A DNA stretch of 64,000 bases from Channallabes apus (Eukaryota; Chordata; Actinopteri; Siluriformes; Clariidae). The stretch is from contig CM060105.1 of NCBI GenBank assembly GCA_030522415.1, positions 14,530,277 to 14,594,276 on the forward strand, given 5' to 3'. Below the pieces are notes generated by a model. That model saw only the letters and a program-made list of their open reading frames with translations. It was not told the DNA's origin and made no database searches. The position numbers and the translations under genes are program-made. Of this stretch, positions 47,543 to 63,955 are shown one piece after another. Numbering within the stretch: the first letter of the stretch is position 1; each line of letters begins with the position of its first letter.

Positions 47543-47774
47543 CCCCACCTTCCTTAGTTAACAACTGTGAGCACCTGTAACCGAGCATAAGCAATTTCCC
47601 TTTGGGATTAATAAAGTTCTTTGAATCTTGAATCTTGAATGAATCTCTGTAATCTTATTGTAATGTGTAACCATGTGTATGTAAACACACACAAATCCTA
47701 CAGTATGTCATTATGGACCTGTTTTTGGATTATTTTTCTTTTTAATGTAAGATTCCCAATGTCTATCTATTTAT

Positions 47775-47835
<61 letters not shown>

Positions 47836-48409
47836 CATCCATCCATCAACTCTGGGCTACAAAATGACCATCAGGTTTTTATCCTCTTACTTTCATTCAG
47901 ACGTTCTTTGACATTTAATGCTGGGATTCACCTGGATGACGATCACTACGACTACGATGAGGTCAGGGGTGAAGTGAACTTCATAGTAGATCTGAAGCAC
48001 AGAGACACTCAGGCACAGTAACAAAACAGCGATGATGATCTGGATCGACTGAAACGCAGAAAAGAGCATCTTCAATGTGCAACTCCTGGTTGGGATCCAA
48101 ATCACATCCTATCGTAACAATTACTGTCCAAACTCTGACATTACTGTATGATTCTAATACTCTAATAACATTATAACTTTGGAGTATAATTTTGACAGTG
48201 TAAAATGACTTTGGCATAAAATCAGATATAAAATCAAAATCACATACACTAATTCATGCTCGATCGAAGACTAATAACGGTACATGAGACAACACTGAGG
48301 TGCAGGCTCTCACCCCTAAGGCTTTTGGTTCGACCTTCTGGAAAGTCTTGACCTGTCTGGGGGTCAGGTTGACTGCAGCCTGGGTCGGGGCTTGACTCTC
48401 AATCCCCAT
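34343..48409 (-). CDS. MS4A/CD20-like four-transmembrane protein
   Basis: Coding exons in order on the minus strand: 48314-48409, 47932-48048, 42006-42143, 37702-37815, 37541-37618, 34343-34471. All are GT-AG and every boundary is phase 0, giving 223 residues. Start MGIESQAPTQ; the N-terminal cytoplasmic segment ends KALG, and joining gives KALGSIQI, the MS4A/CD20-family signature at the start of helix 1 (IIIAVLLLCLSVSVLQIYY). Exon 3 has helix 3 (HLVSAAFTTAAVGLL) and a loop with HCEHC. Exon 4 has helix 4 (LVLFLVVELIICIVTILFG). Exons 5-6 code a Pro/Glu-rich acidic tail. Helix 2 is only begun (LIVVVVIVIQ) at the end of exon 2: the family normally has a short exon there, and none was found in the 5.8-kb intron, which holds a LINE. 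Specific member (MS4A versus TMEM176) not assigned. Confidence 0.75.
34685..34930 (-). repeat. Partial DANA/Mermaid-like SINE, reverse orientation
   Basis: ACACTACAGGCAATTTGGGA, CCTAATCTGCATGTTTTTGG and a degraded CATTCAAACCCGGACCC head are recognisable. An ATCC microsatellite sits at its tail side. Confidence 0.7.
35102..36700 (+). mobile_element. Tc1-family transposon with long inverted repeats (second family)
   Basis: It begins CAAACCGGATTCCAAAAAAG and ends with its complement CTTTTTTGGAATCCGGTTTG, flanked by TA at 35100-35101 and 36701-36702. The terminal repeats run about 130 bp and share TCAATATTTTATTCAG. It lies in the last intron of the MS4A-like gene, in the opposite orientation to it. 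Size 1599 bp, the usual length. Confidence 0.95.
35459..36480 (+). pseudogene. Tc1 transposase with one frameshift and one nonsense codon
   Basis: The frame starts MGRGSPIPTMLRRKIVEQYQ and holds two helix-turn-helix domains (KIAKTLQLSSSTVHNIIRRS; GQGRKTI linker; VNTIHRAIRR) and the first catalytic Asp in LRSDESRFE. Near 36090 a one-base loss shifts the frame in the sequence WKGT; the next frame holds the second Asp (FQQDNARPHSA). A TAG at 36226-36228 then interrupts, but the same frame continues through SPDLSPIENIWHIIKRK with the catalytic Glu to the TGA at 36478-36480. All catalytic residues are present, so this copy carries just two lesions. Confidence 0.9.
36833..37260 (+). repeat. tRNA-derived SINE of a second, longer family
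   Basis: It starts with a tRNA-like head (GTAAAGCGCTCGCCC; box B GGTTTGGTTCCCGGG), then a body with CTCACAGCCGGAGG, GCCAATCAGGGGTGTCTG and a 3' part CCTAGTGGCAGGGAGGAATT with tail ATTAGGGGGAAAAT. No other copy lies in this window. Confidence 0.75.
37900..39500. other. Intron of MS4A-like gene, nothing recognised
   Basis: AT-rich intronic sequence without repeats that could be named. Confidence 0.45.
39510..39969 (+). mobile_element. Short internally deleted Tc1-like element, family X (copy 2 of 3)
   Basis: The ends ACAGCCATGGGCCAATAGTT and TTTGGCCAGGGCTGT are inverted repeats flanked by TA. The inside keeps a broken piece of transposase (TTTTCCAGCATGATGGCGCTCC, the second catalytic Asp region). 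Only 460 bp, so non-autonomous. Confidence 0.8.
40360..40440 (-). repeat. LINE or SINE 3' end, reverse orientation
   Basis: Read on the minus strand it ends ATTTCACTGCATATTATACT...ATGTGACTAATAAAATTTGA, the tail type of several fish non-LTR elements. No coding part is attached. Confidence 0.55.
40640..41310 (-). mobile_element. Decayed Tc1-like element, antisense
   Basis: The plus strand has ATGTGACCACCTGACCATCA, TTCAGCTACAAGAGCATTAG and CACAGGAGCATTGTCATGCT: antisense pieces of the terminal repeat and the C-terminal transposase region of a common fish Tc1 family. The frame is destroyed. Confidence 0.7.
42450..42750 (+). mobile_element. Decayed Tc1-like element, family X (copy 3 of 3)
   Basis: It shares the order CTCACAATTTTGACTAAGAA, TTTTCCAGCATGATGGAGCT, GGTCAATAAATTGTCAATAA and AGCAGCAGACTTTGTGAAAA with 39590-39935. 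The terminal repeats are lost. Confidence 0.75.
42780..42990 (-). repeat. DANA/Mermaid-like SINE head, reverse orientation
   Basis: GGAATCGAACCCGGACCCTGG and TAACCACTACACCACCGGGT are the reversed box B and box A parts; the 3' half is missing. Confidence 0.8.
43463..43606 (+). other. Unidentified short hydrophobic open frame
   Basis: A 47-codon frame ending in TAA codes a strongly hydrophobic sequence (LAIALFLITSPMIGLLHVAL, then a CCPSHPEI linker, then ASFVAFFFFIVV), like two membrane segments. It lacks an upstream ATG and lies in an intron of the minus-strand MS4A-like gene, antisense to it. No family recognised; it could be a chance frame. Confidence 0.2.
44286..44312 (+). repeat. Poly-T tract before the LINE
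   Basis: A run of about 28 T next to the GC-rich start of the LINE. The true 5' end of the LINE is near here. Confidence 0.8.
44313..47644 (+). mobile_element. Apparently full-length LINE (Rex1/L2/CR1-like) with intact ORF
   Basis: A GC-rich leader (CTGCGCATGCGCGAGCGTGC) precedes one long ORF. The 3' end has a poly-T run (about 47505-47542), TTTGGGATTAATAAAG, and a short tandem tail of CTTGAAT units. It lies in the A-B intron of the MS4A-like gene, antisense to it. No clear target duplication was found, so both limits are approximate. Confidence 0.85.
44458..47439 (+). CDS. LINE ORF: endonuclease-reverse transcriptase, 993 residues, intact
   Basis: ATG 44458 to TAA 47439 with no interruption. 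The first 25 residues are hydrophobic (VLVLSYAILITLSALRVISA) and look like a signal peptide, followed by a very basic stretch (RGCRGGRKRRRGAKEEEKR). An endonuclease domain occupies about residues 100-330: IMGNVRSLDNKMDEL, CFTETWLH, LLISGDFNH and the terminal GRSDHNLVHL. The reverse transcriptase spans about 550-830: QNDYRPVALTSHIMKVFERL, FDFSSAFNTIQP, TGAPQGTVLSPFLFTLY and the active site FSDDSVVVG, where Ser replaces the more usual Ala of FADD. A C-terminal region ends HRKSFLPTAIKLYNSSL, characteristic of fish Rex1/L2-type elements. All motifs are preserved, so this copy could be mobilisation-competent. Confidence 0.93.
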   Translation: MRFESVLVLSYAILITLSALRVISAQQQGGGSFVYNREQLIALKPAGIRDPTLYRTLNIPDEIRRRTIRGCRGGRKRRRGAKEEEKRAAHKERMRKYKPYVPSLIMGNVRSLDNKMDELTALLKTENIFRECSLMCFTETWLHSDVPDSNITLDGFSAIRSDRTRRESGKRKGGGLAVYINNMWCNPGHVTVKERVCSPDIELLAVGLRPYYLPREFSHVIITAVYIPPSANAAAACDVIHSVTAKLQTRHPDAFLLISGDFNHTSLNKTIPTFTQYVDCHTRGEKTLDLLYANVKGAYSAAALPPLGRSDHNLVHLMPTYKPLVQRQPANVRSVRRWTEGATATLQDCFEATDWEVLSASYGEDIDGMTDCITEYINFCVDTCVPMRDIRCFPNNKPWVTKDIKACLNEKKSAFRSGDKEAVKKAQKMLTGKIKEGKEAYRRKLEQRLKQNNTREVWRGMRSITGYKTSGQAIEGNRERANDLNTFFNRFDVPMSHTPPDFNPNPHIPAPMSSPTQRTVTVTTPALPAINISVDQVKHGLSKISPTKAVGPDKINPRVLKSCAPQLCGVLQYLFSLSLSLQKVPALWKTSCIVPVPKTPRPCAQNDYRPVALTSHIMKVFERLILDTLRPLVKSSLDPLQFAYQPFMGVDDAIIHLLHRTYSHLDKPRTSVRMMFFDFSSAFNTIQPAVLGEKLRNINIDTRLVSWIMDYLTCRPQYVRLKNCVSETLICSTGAPQGTVLSPFLFTLYTSDFRYNSESCHLQKFSDDSVVVGCIEEGDTSEYQSVVDDFVSWCERNHLQLNIRKTKEMVVDFRRNKTPVTPISVKGEIVDIVSDYKYLGVYLDNKLDWSLNTTALYKKGQSRLYFLRRLRSFNVCNTILQMFYETVVASVIFYAVVCWGGNTKVSDKNKLDKSIKKAGSVLGMELDSVDVVAKRRILSKVQSIVNNPSHPLYSVLAEQRSSFSQRLITIKCSTERHRKSFLPTAIKLYNSSL
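47770..47847 (+). repeat. ATCT microsatellite
   Basis: About sixteen ATCT units ending in ATCC units, 85 bases from the donor of MS4A-like exon 2. Confidence 0.92.
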
Positions 48410-48454
48410 GCTGTTCTTGGATATTATGCAATCAAAAAGTGGAACATAAAGGAC
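48410..48454 (-). other. 5'UTR part of MS4A-like coding exon 1
   Basis: An acceptor CCCCCCAG precedes 48454. The 45 bases before ATG 48409 are open in the ATG frame but contain no earlier in-frame ATG, so 48409 is taken as the start. Confidence 0.55.
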
Positions 48455-49239
48455 CTGGGGGGAAAAAGTGAAGAACATGTTGAGCTGGACATGAGGGCGA
48501 ATAGGGAGAAGTATCAGTATGACAAGAATCAACAAAGCATTACATAGCATAATGAGTTGGGAACAAGTTCAATGTTTGGAAATTATTGTTATTTTTGAAG
48601 GACACTCAGACACAGACACACTCAATTATATTTACAGAGCCAAGGACAAATTCAAGTCGATCTATTTATGCGCGCTTAGTGACGTGTCCACACAGAGTTG
48701 ATTTAATTTCCAAATATGACCTTGAAGACCCACCCGCACAGAGACACAATCGTTGACATGGAATGCCACAGGGACATGTCCACTCAGAGACTGTTCTTCC
48801 ATATACATGCACTACCAGACATCATTTCAAGGCCTCATTCCTGGGGAATAAAACAGCACTCTCAGAGTCCCTGTTATTTCCTATCTGCCCATGTGAACAC
48901 GCCCTCATACTTCTCTACTTAATTTGCATATTCAGCTACAAGGACCTTTATAAACCCTTATTCCTATTTCCGTCTGGCCAAAAAAAGTCAAACACTAAGA
49001 TTTCATTCAATCACGTTTAGCATTATTTAGCACACAATTAGGTCACGCCCACTCCAAACCATATAAAGACTCAAGATCATGCCCACTTTAAGCCATATAA
49101 AGACTCAATGACAAAAGATGTGTCAAAAAAATTAACTCTACAAAAATTTACACTTGGTAATTATCCTGCCACTTCATATTTATATTATATTATCCACATC
49201 ACAACCGACACATTGGGTATTTCTCTGGCAGTTACTCCA

Positions 49240-49450
49240 CACCCGATTGTCATTTACACACTACGGGTAATTTGGGAGCAGCTATTAACCTACCATGCAT
49301 GTCTATGTACTGTGGGAGGAAACCTGGAGGAAACCCACTAAGCACAGAAAGAGCATGCAAACTCCATGCACAATAACCCCAAGATGGGAATCAAACCCAG
49401 ACCCTGGAGGTGCAAGGCAGTGCTAACCAGTAAGTCACTGTGCCGCTCTA
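49240..49450 (-). repeat. DANA/Mermaid-like SINE fragment, reverse orientation
   Basis: ACACTACGGGTAATTTGGGA through GGGAATCAAACCCAGACCCT and AGGTGCAAGGCAGTGCTAAC: the head half of the family. Confidence 0.75.
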
Positions 49451-49564
49451 TAATATATTATACAATAGATATTATAATACATTATACTGTATATCCAATC
49501 CATTCATTTAGGAAAGTCCAAATAGGGGCCAGGAAGGCCAATTGCGTCCATCATATTTATTCCT

Positions 49565-49760
49565 ATTTTTCGATCATGGCAGGACCTCCAGTCTTTGGAC
49601 TGTAAGAGGAAACCGGAGCACCCCGAGGAAACCCACCAAACTCCATGCACACAGACCCCGCAACATGCAAAGTCCATACACACAGACCCCAAGGTGGGAA
49701 TCGAACCCAGATCCTTGAAGTACAAGGTGCTAACTACAATATTAAGCCACCATTGCATGG
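49565..49760 (-). repeat. DANA/Mermaid-like SINE fragment, reverse orientation
   Basis: Second head-half fragment, with a CATGCACACAGACCCC block tandemly repeated (49644 and 49671). Confidence 0.75.
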
Positions 49761-49829
49761 TAAATAACATCATATATTATAGATATTATATTTAATATCA
49801 TATTAATATTATTAATCATATTATATATT

Positions 49830-49956
49830 AATTCATTCATTCATCTTCTATACCGCTTAATCCTGTGTTCAGGGTCGCGGGGGGCCTGGAGCCTATCCCA
49901 GGAGACTTTCGGGCACAAGGCAGGGTACACCCTGGACAGCGTGCCAATCCATATAT
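49830..49956 (-). repeat. DANA/Mermaid-like SINE 3' fragment, reverse orientation
   Basis: TCATTCATCTTCTATACCGC, GTTCAGGGTCGCGGGGG and GGGTACACCCTGGACAG form the 3' half only, ending in AT-rich sequence. Confidence 0.8.
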
Positions 49957-50599
49957 TATATATTATAAGAGAAATAATAGATAAAAATCATAAATTACAA
50001 TACAGTATAAATTTTTTTTAAACAGCATATCCTATTCTATCACAGCATTATGACATGACCTTGACTGGGACATCCTGAGTTTTTGCATCTCATCCCATCA
50101 TCCCTACTTTGTCTCTGCATGGAGGAGCTACAGTAATGCTATGCATGTGGTTTCAGGACCAGGATGGCGTCCTGCTCAGTCCCGCATTGATGAGGAGGAG
50201 GAGGAGGAGGAAGAGGAAGAAGAGGATGCTGAGAGGCACACTGCGGCACTCGGATTAACTTCCCCATGACTCAGGGCTTTTTTTCTTCCTCCCCCTAACA
50301 GAAGCACTGAACCGTGCAGCGTTTATGATTCATATCAATATTACAGCTGTTTCACGCGCGCGAGCTACAGATGTGTGCAAAAGAGCGGGAAACCCGACAA
50401 TTAGCAAATAAATATCACAAACCTTAAATACACTTAATTTAATGAATGCATGCAATTAATAAATAAACAGAAAAGGAGGTGACACAGCATATGCAGCATT
50501 ATCACCAGATATGAAGAGAAATATCTGTCAGTTCTCTCTTGGGGAAGAGAATAAAGAGAAATAACGGTTTCGATCGATTAAGGTGATGCAAGTTTTCTG

Positions 50600-50648
50600 T
50601 GCCCGCGCGTGCCAGTGCGCGCGTGTGCGTGCACGCGCGCGTCCCGAG
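50600..50648. other. CG/CA alternating tract, Z-DNA candidate
   Basis: An alternating purine-pyrimidine run (GCGCGCGTGTGCGTGCACGC) with many CpGs lies about 100 bases inside the first intron of the MS4A-like gene, near its presumed promoter. Confidence 0.5.
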
Positions 50649-50751
50649 CCTTCCAATAAATGGGTCCATCTTCTAAAATGTACAAAATGCGTTAAAAAGA
50701 TGGAGCTTTTGATGACGTAATGATTCGGTTTTTTTTTTTAATGCATCCTAC

Positions 50752-50856
50752 CTGCAGAAATCTGGAGCTGGTGTGATGGTGCTGATGATGGAGGAGAGAT
50801 GGAGAGAAGAACCTTGTAGAAGAGCAGCTCAAGGATCCAGCAGTCAAAGCACAGAC

Positions 50857-50870
<14 letters not shown>
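50752..50870 (-). other. Probable 5'UTR exon of the MS4A-like gene
   Basis: On the minus strand a strong donor CTGCAG/GTAGGATG sits at 50752/50751, preceded by GC-balanced, non-repetitive sequence and by a (GT)n(GA)n tract (50858-50902) near the presumed transcription start. It has no ORF that needs to be kept. The 5' limit is a guess. Confidence 0.45.

Positions 50871-50902
<32 letters not shown>
50858..50902. repeat. TC/AC compound microsatellite
   Basis: About ten TC units followed by about eleven AC units. Confidence 0.9.
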
Positions 50903-51302
50903 AATTCCAAAGCTATCAAAGGAAAACTTCAAAACCCTGCTGTAGGTTATGTTATGTAGAAGAGTGAAGAACAGGGAGAGTCCCTCCGCTGGTACGCAGC
51001 TTGACAGAGAGCACCTTATCGCCACCTAGTGGCTATAATTAAAAAACCCAGACAGTCTTTGTTATGGGGGTTGAAAGATGCTATATGACTCGAGTAATTT
51101 TGCATGTTGTACAAGTCATAGTAAATTACTAATGCACTCAGAATTAGGACCTGATGTGTTTACAGTGGAGGCATTCCTTCAGCTCTGGGAAGGAGGCGTG
51201 GCCTTAGTAAATATCAGTCCCTGGATCAGTAGACTGTTTGAAAAAGGACAGGTCAATCCCTCTGTGACGTCACTCATAGGTTTTCTGATAAGGGGTTTAC
51301 TA

Positions 51303-52213
51303 AAGATCAGTGCCTGTATTCACAAAGCACGTGTTCTCTTAAGATAATTTTTAGAAGAATGGCATTTTCTAAGAATTTCACCTTAAATTTAGGACCAAAA
51401 ATGATTCACGAAACGTCTCCTCCTACAACAGCTCCTAAGGTAAAAAGGGTTAAGAGTAGAGAGGAGGACTTTTAAGAGGCTTAAGAGTTTCTATAGCAGA
51501 GGACAAAATGGCAGAAAGAAGAAATATTCACCAAACACTGAACGTAAAGCTAAACACAAACACTGCGCTCCTGTCTAATTTGGTTTTCTCGTTCTTTTAC
51601 TTCCTTCCATCTCTCTTGGATTGTTTGCAGGAAAGTCTGTTTTAGTTGCACTTTTGGATGGTACTGTATGTACCAATCATGTAAATTGGTGAAATGTGAA
51701 CTATTTTGCTCCCATCAATCTGAAATGGATCACAAGTAATAAAATCAGTACTGTAAATAAATGTAAGAACGTAAATATAGTAACTACTGTGTGGAAATTG
51801 GTGGCTTCAAAAGTTTTGGCTTCGCATTTTCAACAATTTTCTGTTTTAATTAACTTTAAGATATTTAGCCTGTAACAGAAATTTTGCATAAAGTAGCCTG
51901 TAGTCATGATTGTATATAATTTTTTTTATAAAACATTATGATTTCACTGTCTATTCTATTATCATATATTCAATTCCACAAAGAGCGCATTTTAAGACCT
52001 TTGCAGAATTCTTTTTTTAACCACAGTCCTTGAATTGCTGCACCAACCATAACAATGGGGTCGACCACACCTCCTCACTAAGATAAAGGTGTATGTACTT
52101 TCCTTACTCAGAGTAGCTCTAAGAAGTTTCCTAAATCACTTTCAGTCTAGGACTTTTTAGACTAAGATAGGAACTCTCTGAGAGAATTCTAAGAAGCTTT
52201 GTGAATATGGGAT
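51303..52213. mobile_element. Non-autonomous DNA transposon, Harbinger-like
   Basis: The ends GCCTGTATTCACAAAGCACG and, reversed, CCCATATTCACAAAGCTTCT are inverted and continue into similar CTTAAGA / CTCAGAGAG blocks. No transposase is visible. PIF/Harbinger is suggested by resemblance to TTCACAAAGC-ended fish MITEs; exact ends and target duplication were not resolved. Confidence 0.55.
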
Positions 52214-52299
52214 CTGAACGTGACTCCGTTAACCCATGGGCGGAACAAATAGAGCCTGGGTGTTGGTTGGCAACACATGTACTTAGCTATGTATTTCAG

Positions 52300-52420
52300 T
52301 CACCACAGGCTAGATAGTTGTCTTTGGGGTCATCACAGAGGACAAACTGACCCGCACAAACGACTTGTGGTTTTACACTGAATGCCCTTCCTGAGGCAAG
52401 CATCCCACACTGGTCTTTAA
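52300..52420 (-). repeat. Very diverged SINE piece
   Basis: GTCATCACAGAGGACAAACT and GAATGCCCTTCCTGAGGCAAGCATCCC resemble the 3' half of the 7715 family. Confidence 0.35.
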
Positions 52421-53525
52421 TTGTTGATTTAGATTGCAAGGGACAACTAGAGGAAGTTCATTCCACCACCAGAACAGACTTTTCTGTATATAAAAATAAC
52501 TTCATGTAATTTTGTAATGTAATTTTAACTGATGAGTTAAATAAGATGAACATGGGAAATCTAGCTATGGAGACCAAAACCTTTTTTTTTTTTTTACCCA
52601 GGCTGTAAACATGTTGATTTCAGATAAGTTTTAACATGGAACTCTATAGGGATTGACTCACTTCTAAAGCCAGCTCCTAGTGGTCATTCCAGGAACTGCA
52701 TGTTTCATCACTTCCATGTTGGACTCAGTTTCAGAAAATCAGGATCCGTGGAACAACCCTGAATTACACTTTAGCATGAACTTTAGCATTAAAAGTAAGT
52801 TTTATAAATGTGTCAATCAAACCCAGATGCACTGATAACTTCCCCTTAAATGAGTGGCACAACTGTGAATTTAAATGTTTATTTAAAATACAGATTTACA
52901 TAACAGATATTAGTATAAAAATATATCAGTAATCTTTTAAACAGTGGTGAGTTGATTTTATCCTCCCCTAATCCCAACTGGGGGAAAAAAAAAGTCAAAA
53001 ATGTACCAAGGCTGTTAAAATGGCAAAAAAGTTTTTGTCAAATCACAGTTCACATGTTAGGATCCAGTCCAATATTCTTGAACACGAACAGGCAGACGTA
53101 GACTGGTGCGGATACTCGTTTATACTGTACGCAACAATAATAATCACACTGTCACGAGACGATGTGTTAGGGCAGTGATGGAGCTCCAGGGATAGTCTGT
53201 CTCGATCAGATGGATCAGACGGTTGTCCTCACCAAATATAAAAAGGCATCATCATCATCATCACTACTTTTTAAACTCACTTCTGCAGCTAACAGTAGAA
53301 ATAGCTGAAGGTAAAACAGTAAATTATTGCGATACAATAAAAAATCAGGATAAAAGTTCAGACTGTTATTGTTGAGTTTAACTATAACGAGATGAATTAG
53401 CTCTACAAAAACAAACAACAACAAAAACGTTCACCTTTAAAGTACCCTTATTTCAAACACGTTCATATTCATATTCATTTACTCTTCAAAATCATCCCAG
53501 TCTAGAATCTAGTACTATAACCAAG

Positions 53526-53813
53526 GGGTGTTCAAGTCAAATTGGGACTCGTAACAAAATTTCTCATCTGCCTGACCTCACTCCAAGCCCAGTTCCTGGG
53601 AGGCCGTCGTTTCAGATGTAAATCAGGCAGGCAGGTCCGATCATGGCTCTGACGTACTGAGAAAACTTTCTACCATGATTGTATCCAAGCACTTGTGACA
53701 CACTGGGATAAGTGCATTAGTGATTACATGGAGAAGTAAAGGGGATCTTTACTCTCATAACTGTTTTGATATCTCACATAGCCAAAAGTCCCGATTAGAC
53801 TCGAACACCCGTT
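53526..53813. mobile_element. Short mariner-derived MITE
   Basis: The ends GGGTGTTCAAGTCAAATTGGG and, reversed, CGGGTGTTCGAGTCTAATCG are inverted. Total 288 bp without transposase. Shares the CTGACCTCACTC(C/T)AAGCC block with the element at 55134-55845. Confidence 0.75.
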
Positions 53814-53829
53814 GTATCACTATTTAGAT

Positions 53830-55130
53830 TTATTTACAGCTCAAGTATTAAAAAAAAAAAGAAAAAAAAAGGTGCACATTAATTAAAGTCCACGTACACA
53901 GAGTGGCCCAAGAGTCTCGATCCACAGGCCTTTAACATTGCTATTTTTTTAATGATGGCTTTAAAACTAATGATAAAAAACTCAACTGTTTTCCTTTGGG
54001 CTGAATCGGAATCGTACCAGGACTAAAAGAGGAACTCATCTCTGCATGGGACATCAGTTTCGAAGCATTAAAAGATGTTCAACAATGTTCAGCACTGATT
54101 TGAGCGTATAAGAGGCTGCTATAATTTATACTTTTAAATAAATAAATAAATCGTCTCGCCTGTGGATCCAGACGTCCGGGCGTCCCGGTATCACCCTGTC
54201 CTCTGACCGTCTCATCATCGAGGAGCATTAAATTATATTTAAATTATAAATTTGCTACCAAAGTGCCGTCAGCAGCGATTTCTCACAGACCAGAACGAGC
54301 GAAAGCTAAATAAACAGGATTGAAATCGTCTGTACTATACGTCCTGTGTACGGAGACTTTATCGTAATATCAACAATTCTGTAATGTTAACATAACATAC
54401 ATACAGATAGACAGAGAAAAAAAACAGAACAATACTACACAATTAGAACTCAGCACAGGAACCTGCAGTCACTTTACGTACAAATAAAGCACTTTGTCTA
54501 GAAGCTACAAGTTTATCATAAAAACAATAAAATAAAATAAAAAAATACTGCAATTACTTTTTATGAAAAAAACTTTTTATTTGTCATCTCCGCTCAGAAG
54601 TCATGAGTCCCGGAAGTGGTGCTGAAAATTTAGCTTTTGATTTTGGAGAGTTTGTCTCCGAGTGGTTTTTGGATGAAAGGAGCGTACCTTGAGAAAATAT
54701 TCACAAAATGTCTCTCGTAACATCTCACGGTGAAAAACATTCATTCGAATTATGTGCCATGAGACATATTCACAGGAAACAGTGTTGAACATGAGAGCTC
54801 AACGCCGTCGTCATCAGGACCGTCAGGACCGCGTGACCGTCCTCTTCGCCTAGCTGCTAGGACTTTACTAAAGTTTAAGAAAGTGCAGTGTAACGTAAAA
54901 AGTCAAAATCGTTCGGCGCTCACCAGCAACTTAAAGTAGAAACGGTAACCAGTTCAGCGATACGCGTTCGCTACGATCGTAAAGACGTCCACAATAAACA
55001 GATGTTCAGTTCTATGGTATTTATGATATTTTCATACACATTTAACACAATGTTAGAACTGTTTTCATCGCCTTCTATTGTTTTGTTTAAATACTTTGTA
55101 ATGTAGTTGGTTTGTACTGTAAGATTGTTT
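53830..55130. other. No recognised feature
   Basis: Possibly part of the 3' region of the minus-strand semaphorin. Candidate minus-strand AATAAA signals occur (TTTATT on the plus strand near 53829 and 54567), but none is clearly a transcript end. Confidence 0.35.
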
Positions 55131-55133
55131 TAT

Positions 55134-55845
55134 GAGGGCTGTTCATGTCAAACCAGGACTTGAAAAAGCGATTGATATTTACCGAAGACGGTTTTCTTCC
55201 AAGCTACTTCAAGAGCGTTCACACTGTTTTTTGCTCTCCGTACTCGGGTCCGCGTTGATATTTACACCCTCCGATACAGCAGGTGGCAGTAGGCACCTAC
55301 TTAGATTGTAATCTGCCATTAAACACCACAAAAATAGGAAGTTACTGTATCCCTTGCACTCTGCCTATTATTATTGATATTTCGGAGAAAAAGGCAAAAG
55401 TGTGTAAGTCCGAGGATGAGATTGGCATATGCTGCTTGCACACGGGAAATTTTGGAGGAGAGCGATGGTTGTATAGACAGCGACTTACTTCTGTTCTTGT
55501 GTACGATTGGTTCCATACCTGTTTCGATTTGTGCTGCATCATTCGCTTGAGACCACCTTTTGCAACACACTCGAGCACGGTTCCCGAGCCTGGAACATTT
55601 GTTTTCTCACTGATCAAAATGAACCAGTGTTCCTGTAAACAATTCCGGGATCCTAATCTGAAAGCATCCTTCACAGTCGCAGTAAAACATTTGAAATCGT
55701 GCAATCGTTTTAAAGGAGCCCGTACGTTTGTGAATGACCCGATACAACCCTTGTATCGTCCTGACCTCACTCTAAGCCATCTTCACACGTCTGGACCATT
55801 AGAGTTCCTGCAAGTAAAAGTTCTGGTTTGACTTGAACTCCCCTC
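55134..55845 (+). mobile_element. Internally deleted mariner-like element
   Basis: The terminal inverted repeats GAGGGCTGTTCATGTCAAAC and, reversed, GAGGGGAGTTCAAGTCAAAC bound 0.7 kb. An open frame of 182 codons (55283-55831) keeps only traces of mariner transposase around the helix-turn-helix (CNRFKGARTFVNDP). Confidence 0.65.
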
Positions 55846-55867
55846 CACCAAATAATTTATACGTCCC

Positions 55868-56010
55868 TGTTGGTCTTTCGCTCGCTCCTGTCGAAATGTC
55901 GCCAACTGATCCGCACAACAATTTGGCAAAGGTTTTTACCCCGGGATGCCCTCCCTGGCACAACCCTTGGTATTTAGTATGAATCTGGGATTGAACCTGC
56001 ATGAGCTGGT
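55868..56010 (-). repeat. tRNA-derived SINE, diverged, reverse orientation
   Basis: GTTGGTCTTTCGCTCGCTCC, GATGCCCTCCCTGGCACAACCC and GGGATTGAACCTGCATGAGC: the family of 7715, placed immediately next to the mariner element. Confidence 0.7.
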
Positions 56011-56816
56011 GTTTACAGTGTGGTATTGCTTGTGCATTTGCTTCCCCCAAAGGCGCTAAAAGGAGCAGGAACTAAACCGCGGTTTGTTTAGCGCAAAAGC
56101 CAAAGCATAGGAAAAAAATAACCAGGCTACTGTAGGTGGAGTGACAGTGGAGATACCGAACTACCGCGTACCGTGACGCGTCCATCCTCACGTCAAACCA
56201 CGCGGAATGTCTGCAAAACAAATTCCTGTTATCCGTTACATTATAGCAGCGATAAACACTCGTTAACTCGTCAGTCTCTCTTTCCTGACTTCAAAGCATC
56301 GCTGACGAACTGCAACCTTAAACAAACTTTGTACAGAAAGATTGACCAGAGCAACAGTTTTAGACGTTCGTCATTAAATAACACCATTTCAACGAAGGAA
56401 AAAAAGAAATCAAACAAAACAGCTTGTTAGTTTTTGATCATGCGTGGCATCTGCTGTAGTACGTTTTGTGCAAAAACGTTAATCTATTAGAACGAGAGCT
56501 TTAATATGAACCACGAGCGGCTGCGGCATCGTCTGGATTCGAGCTCGCGATCTTCAGACTGGGTGCTTTTCTTTTGCGCCGCTAGTCAGTCTCGCTTGCC
56601 TTTTGTTCCTTTTATGGAATTCAAACGTGGATAAATTTTACTCTTGACTCCAGCTCTCGTCGAAGAAGTTCAATCGTTCAGCCGTCAATCAACACGAAAG
56701 AAGCAGACTGGATTAGCTCTGTGCAGGCTCAGGAAGGCGACGCTGTGGGAAAACCACGCAAGCTCTGATTCGTTGGCTAAAAGCGCAGGGCGGCGGTAAA
56801 GTCTTGCGTTCGGGGG

Positions 56817-63955
<7,139 letters not shown>

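Noticed and set aside
55283..55831. 182-codon plus-strand frame as a host gene
   Set aside because: It lies between the inverted ends of a mariner-like element and shows only decayed transposase traces.
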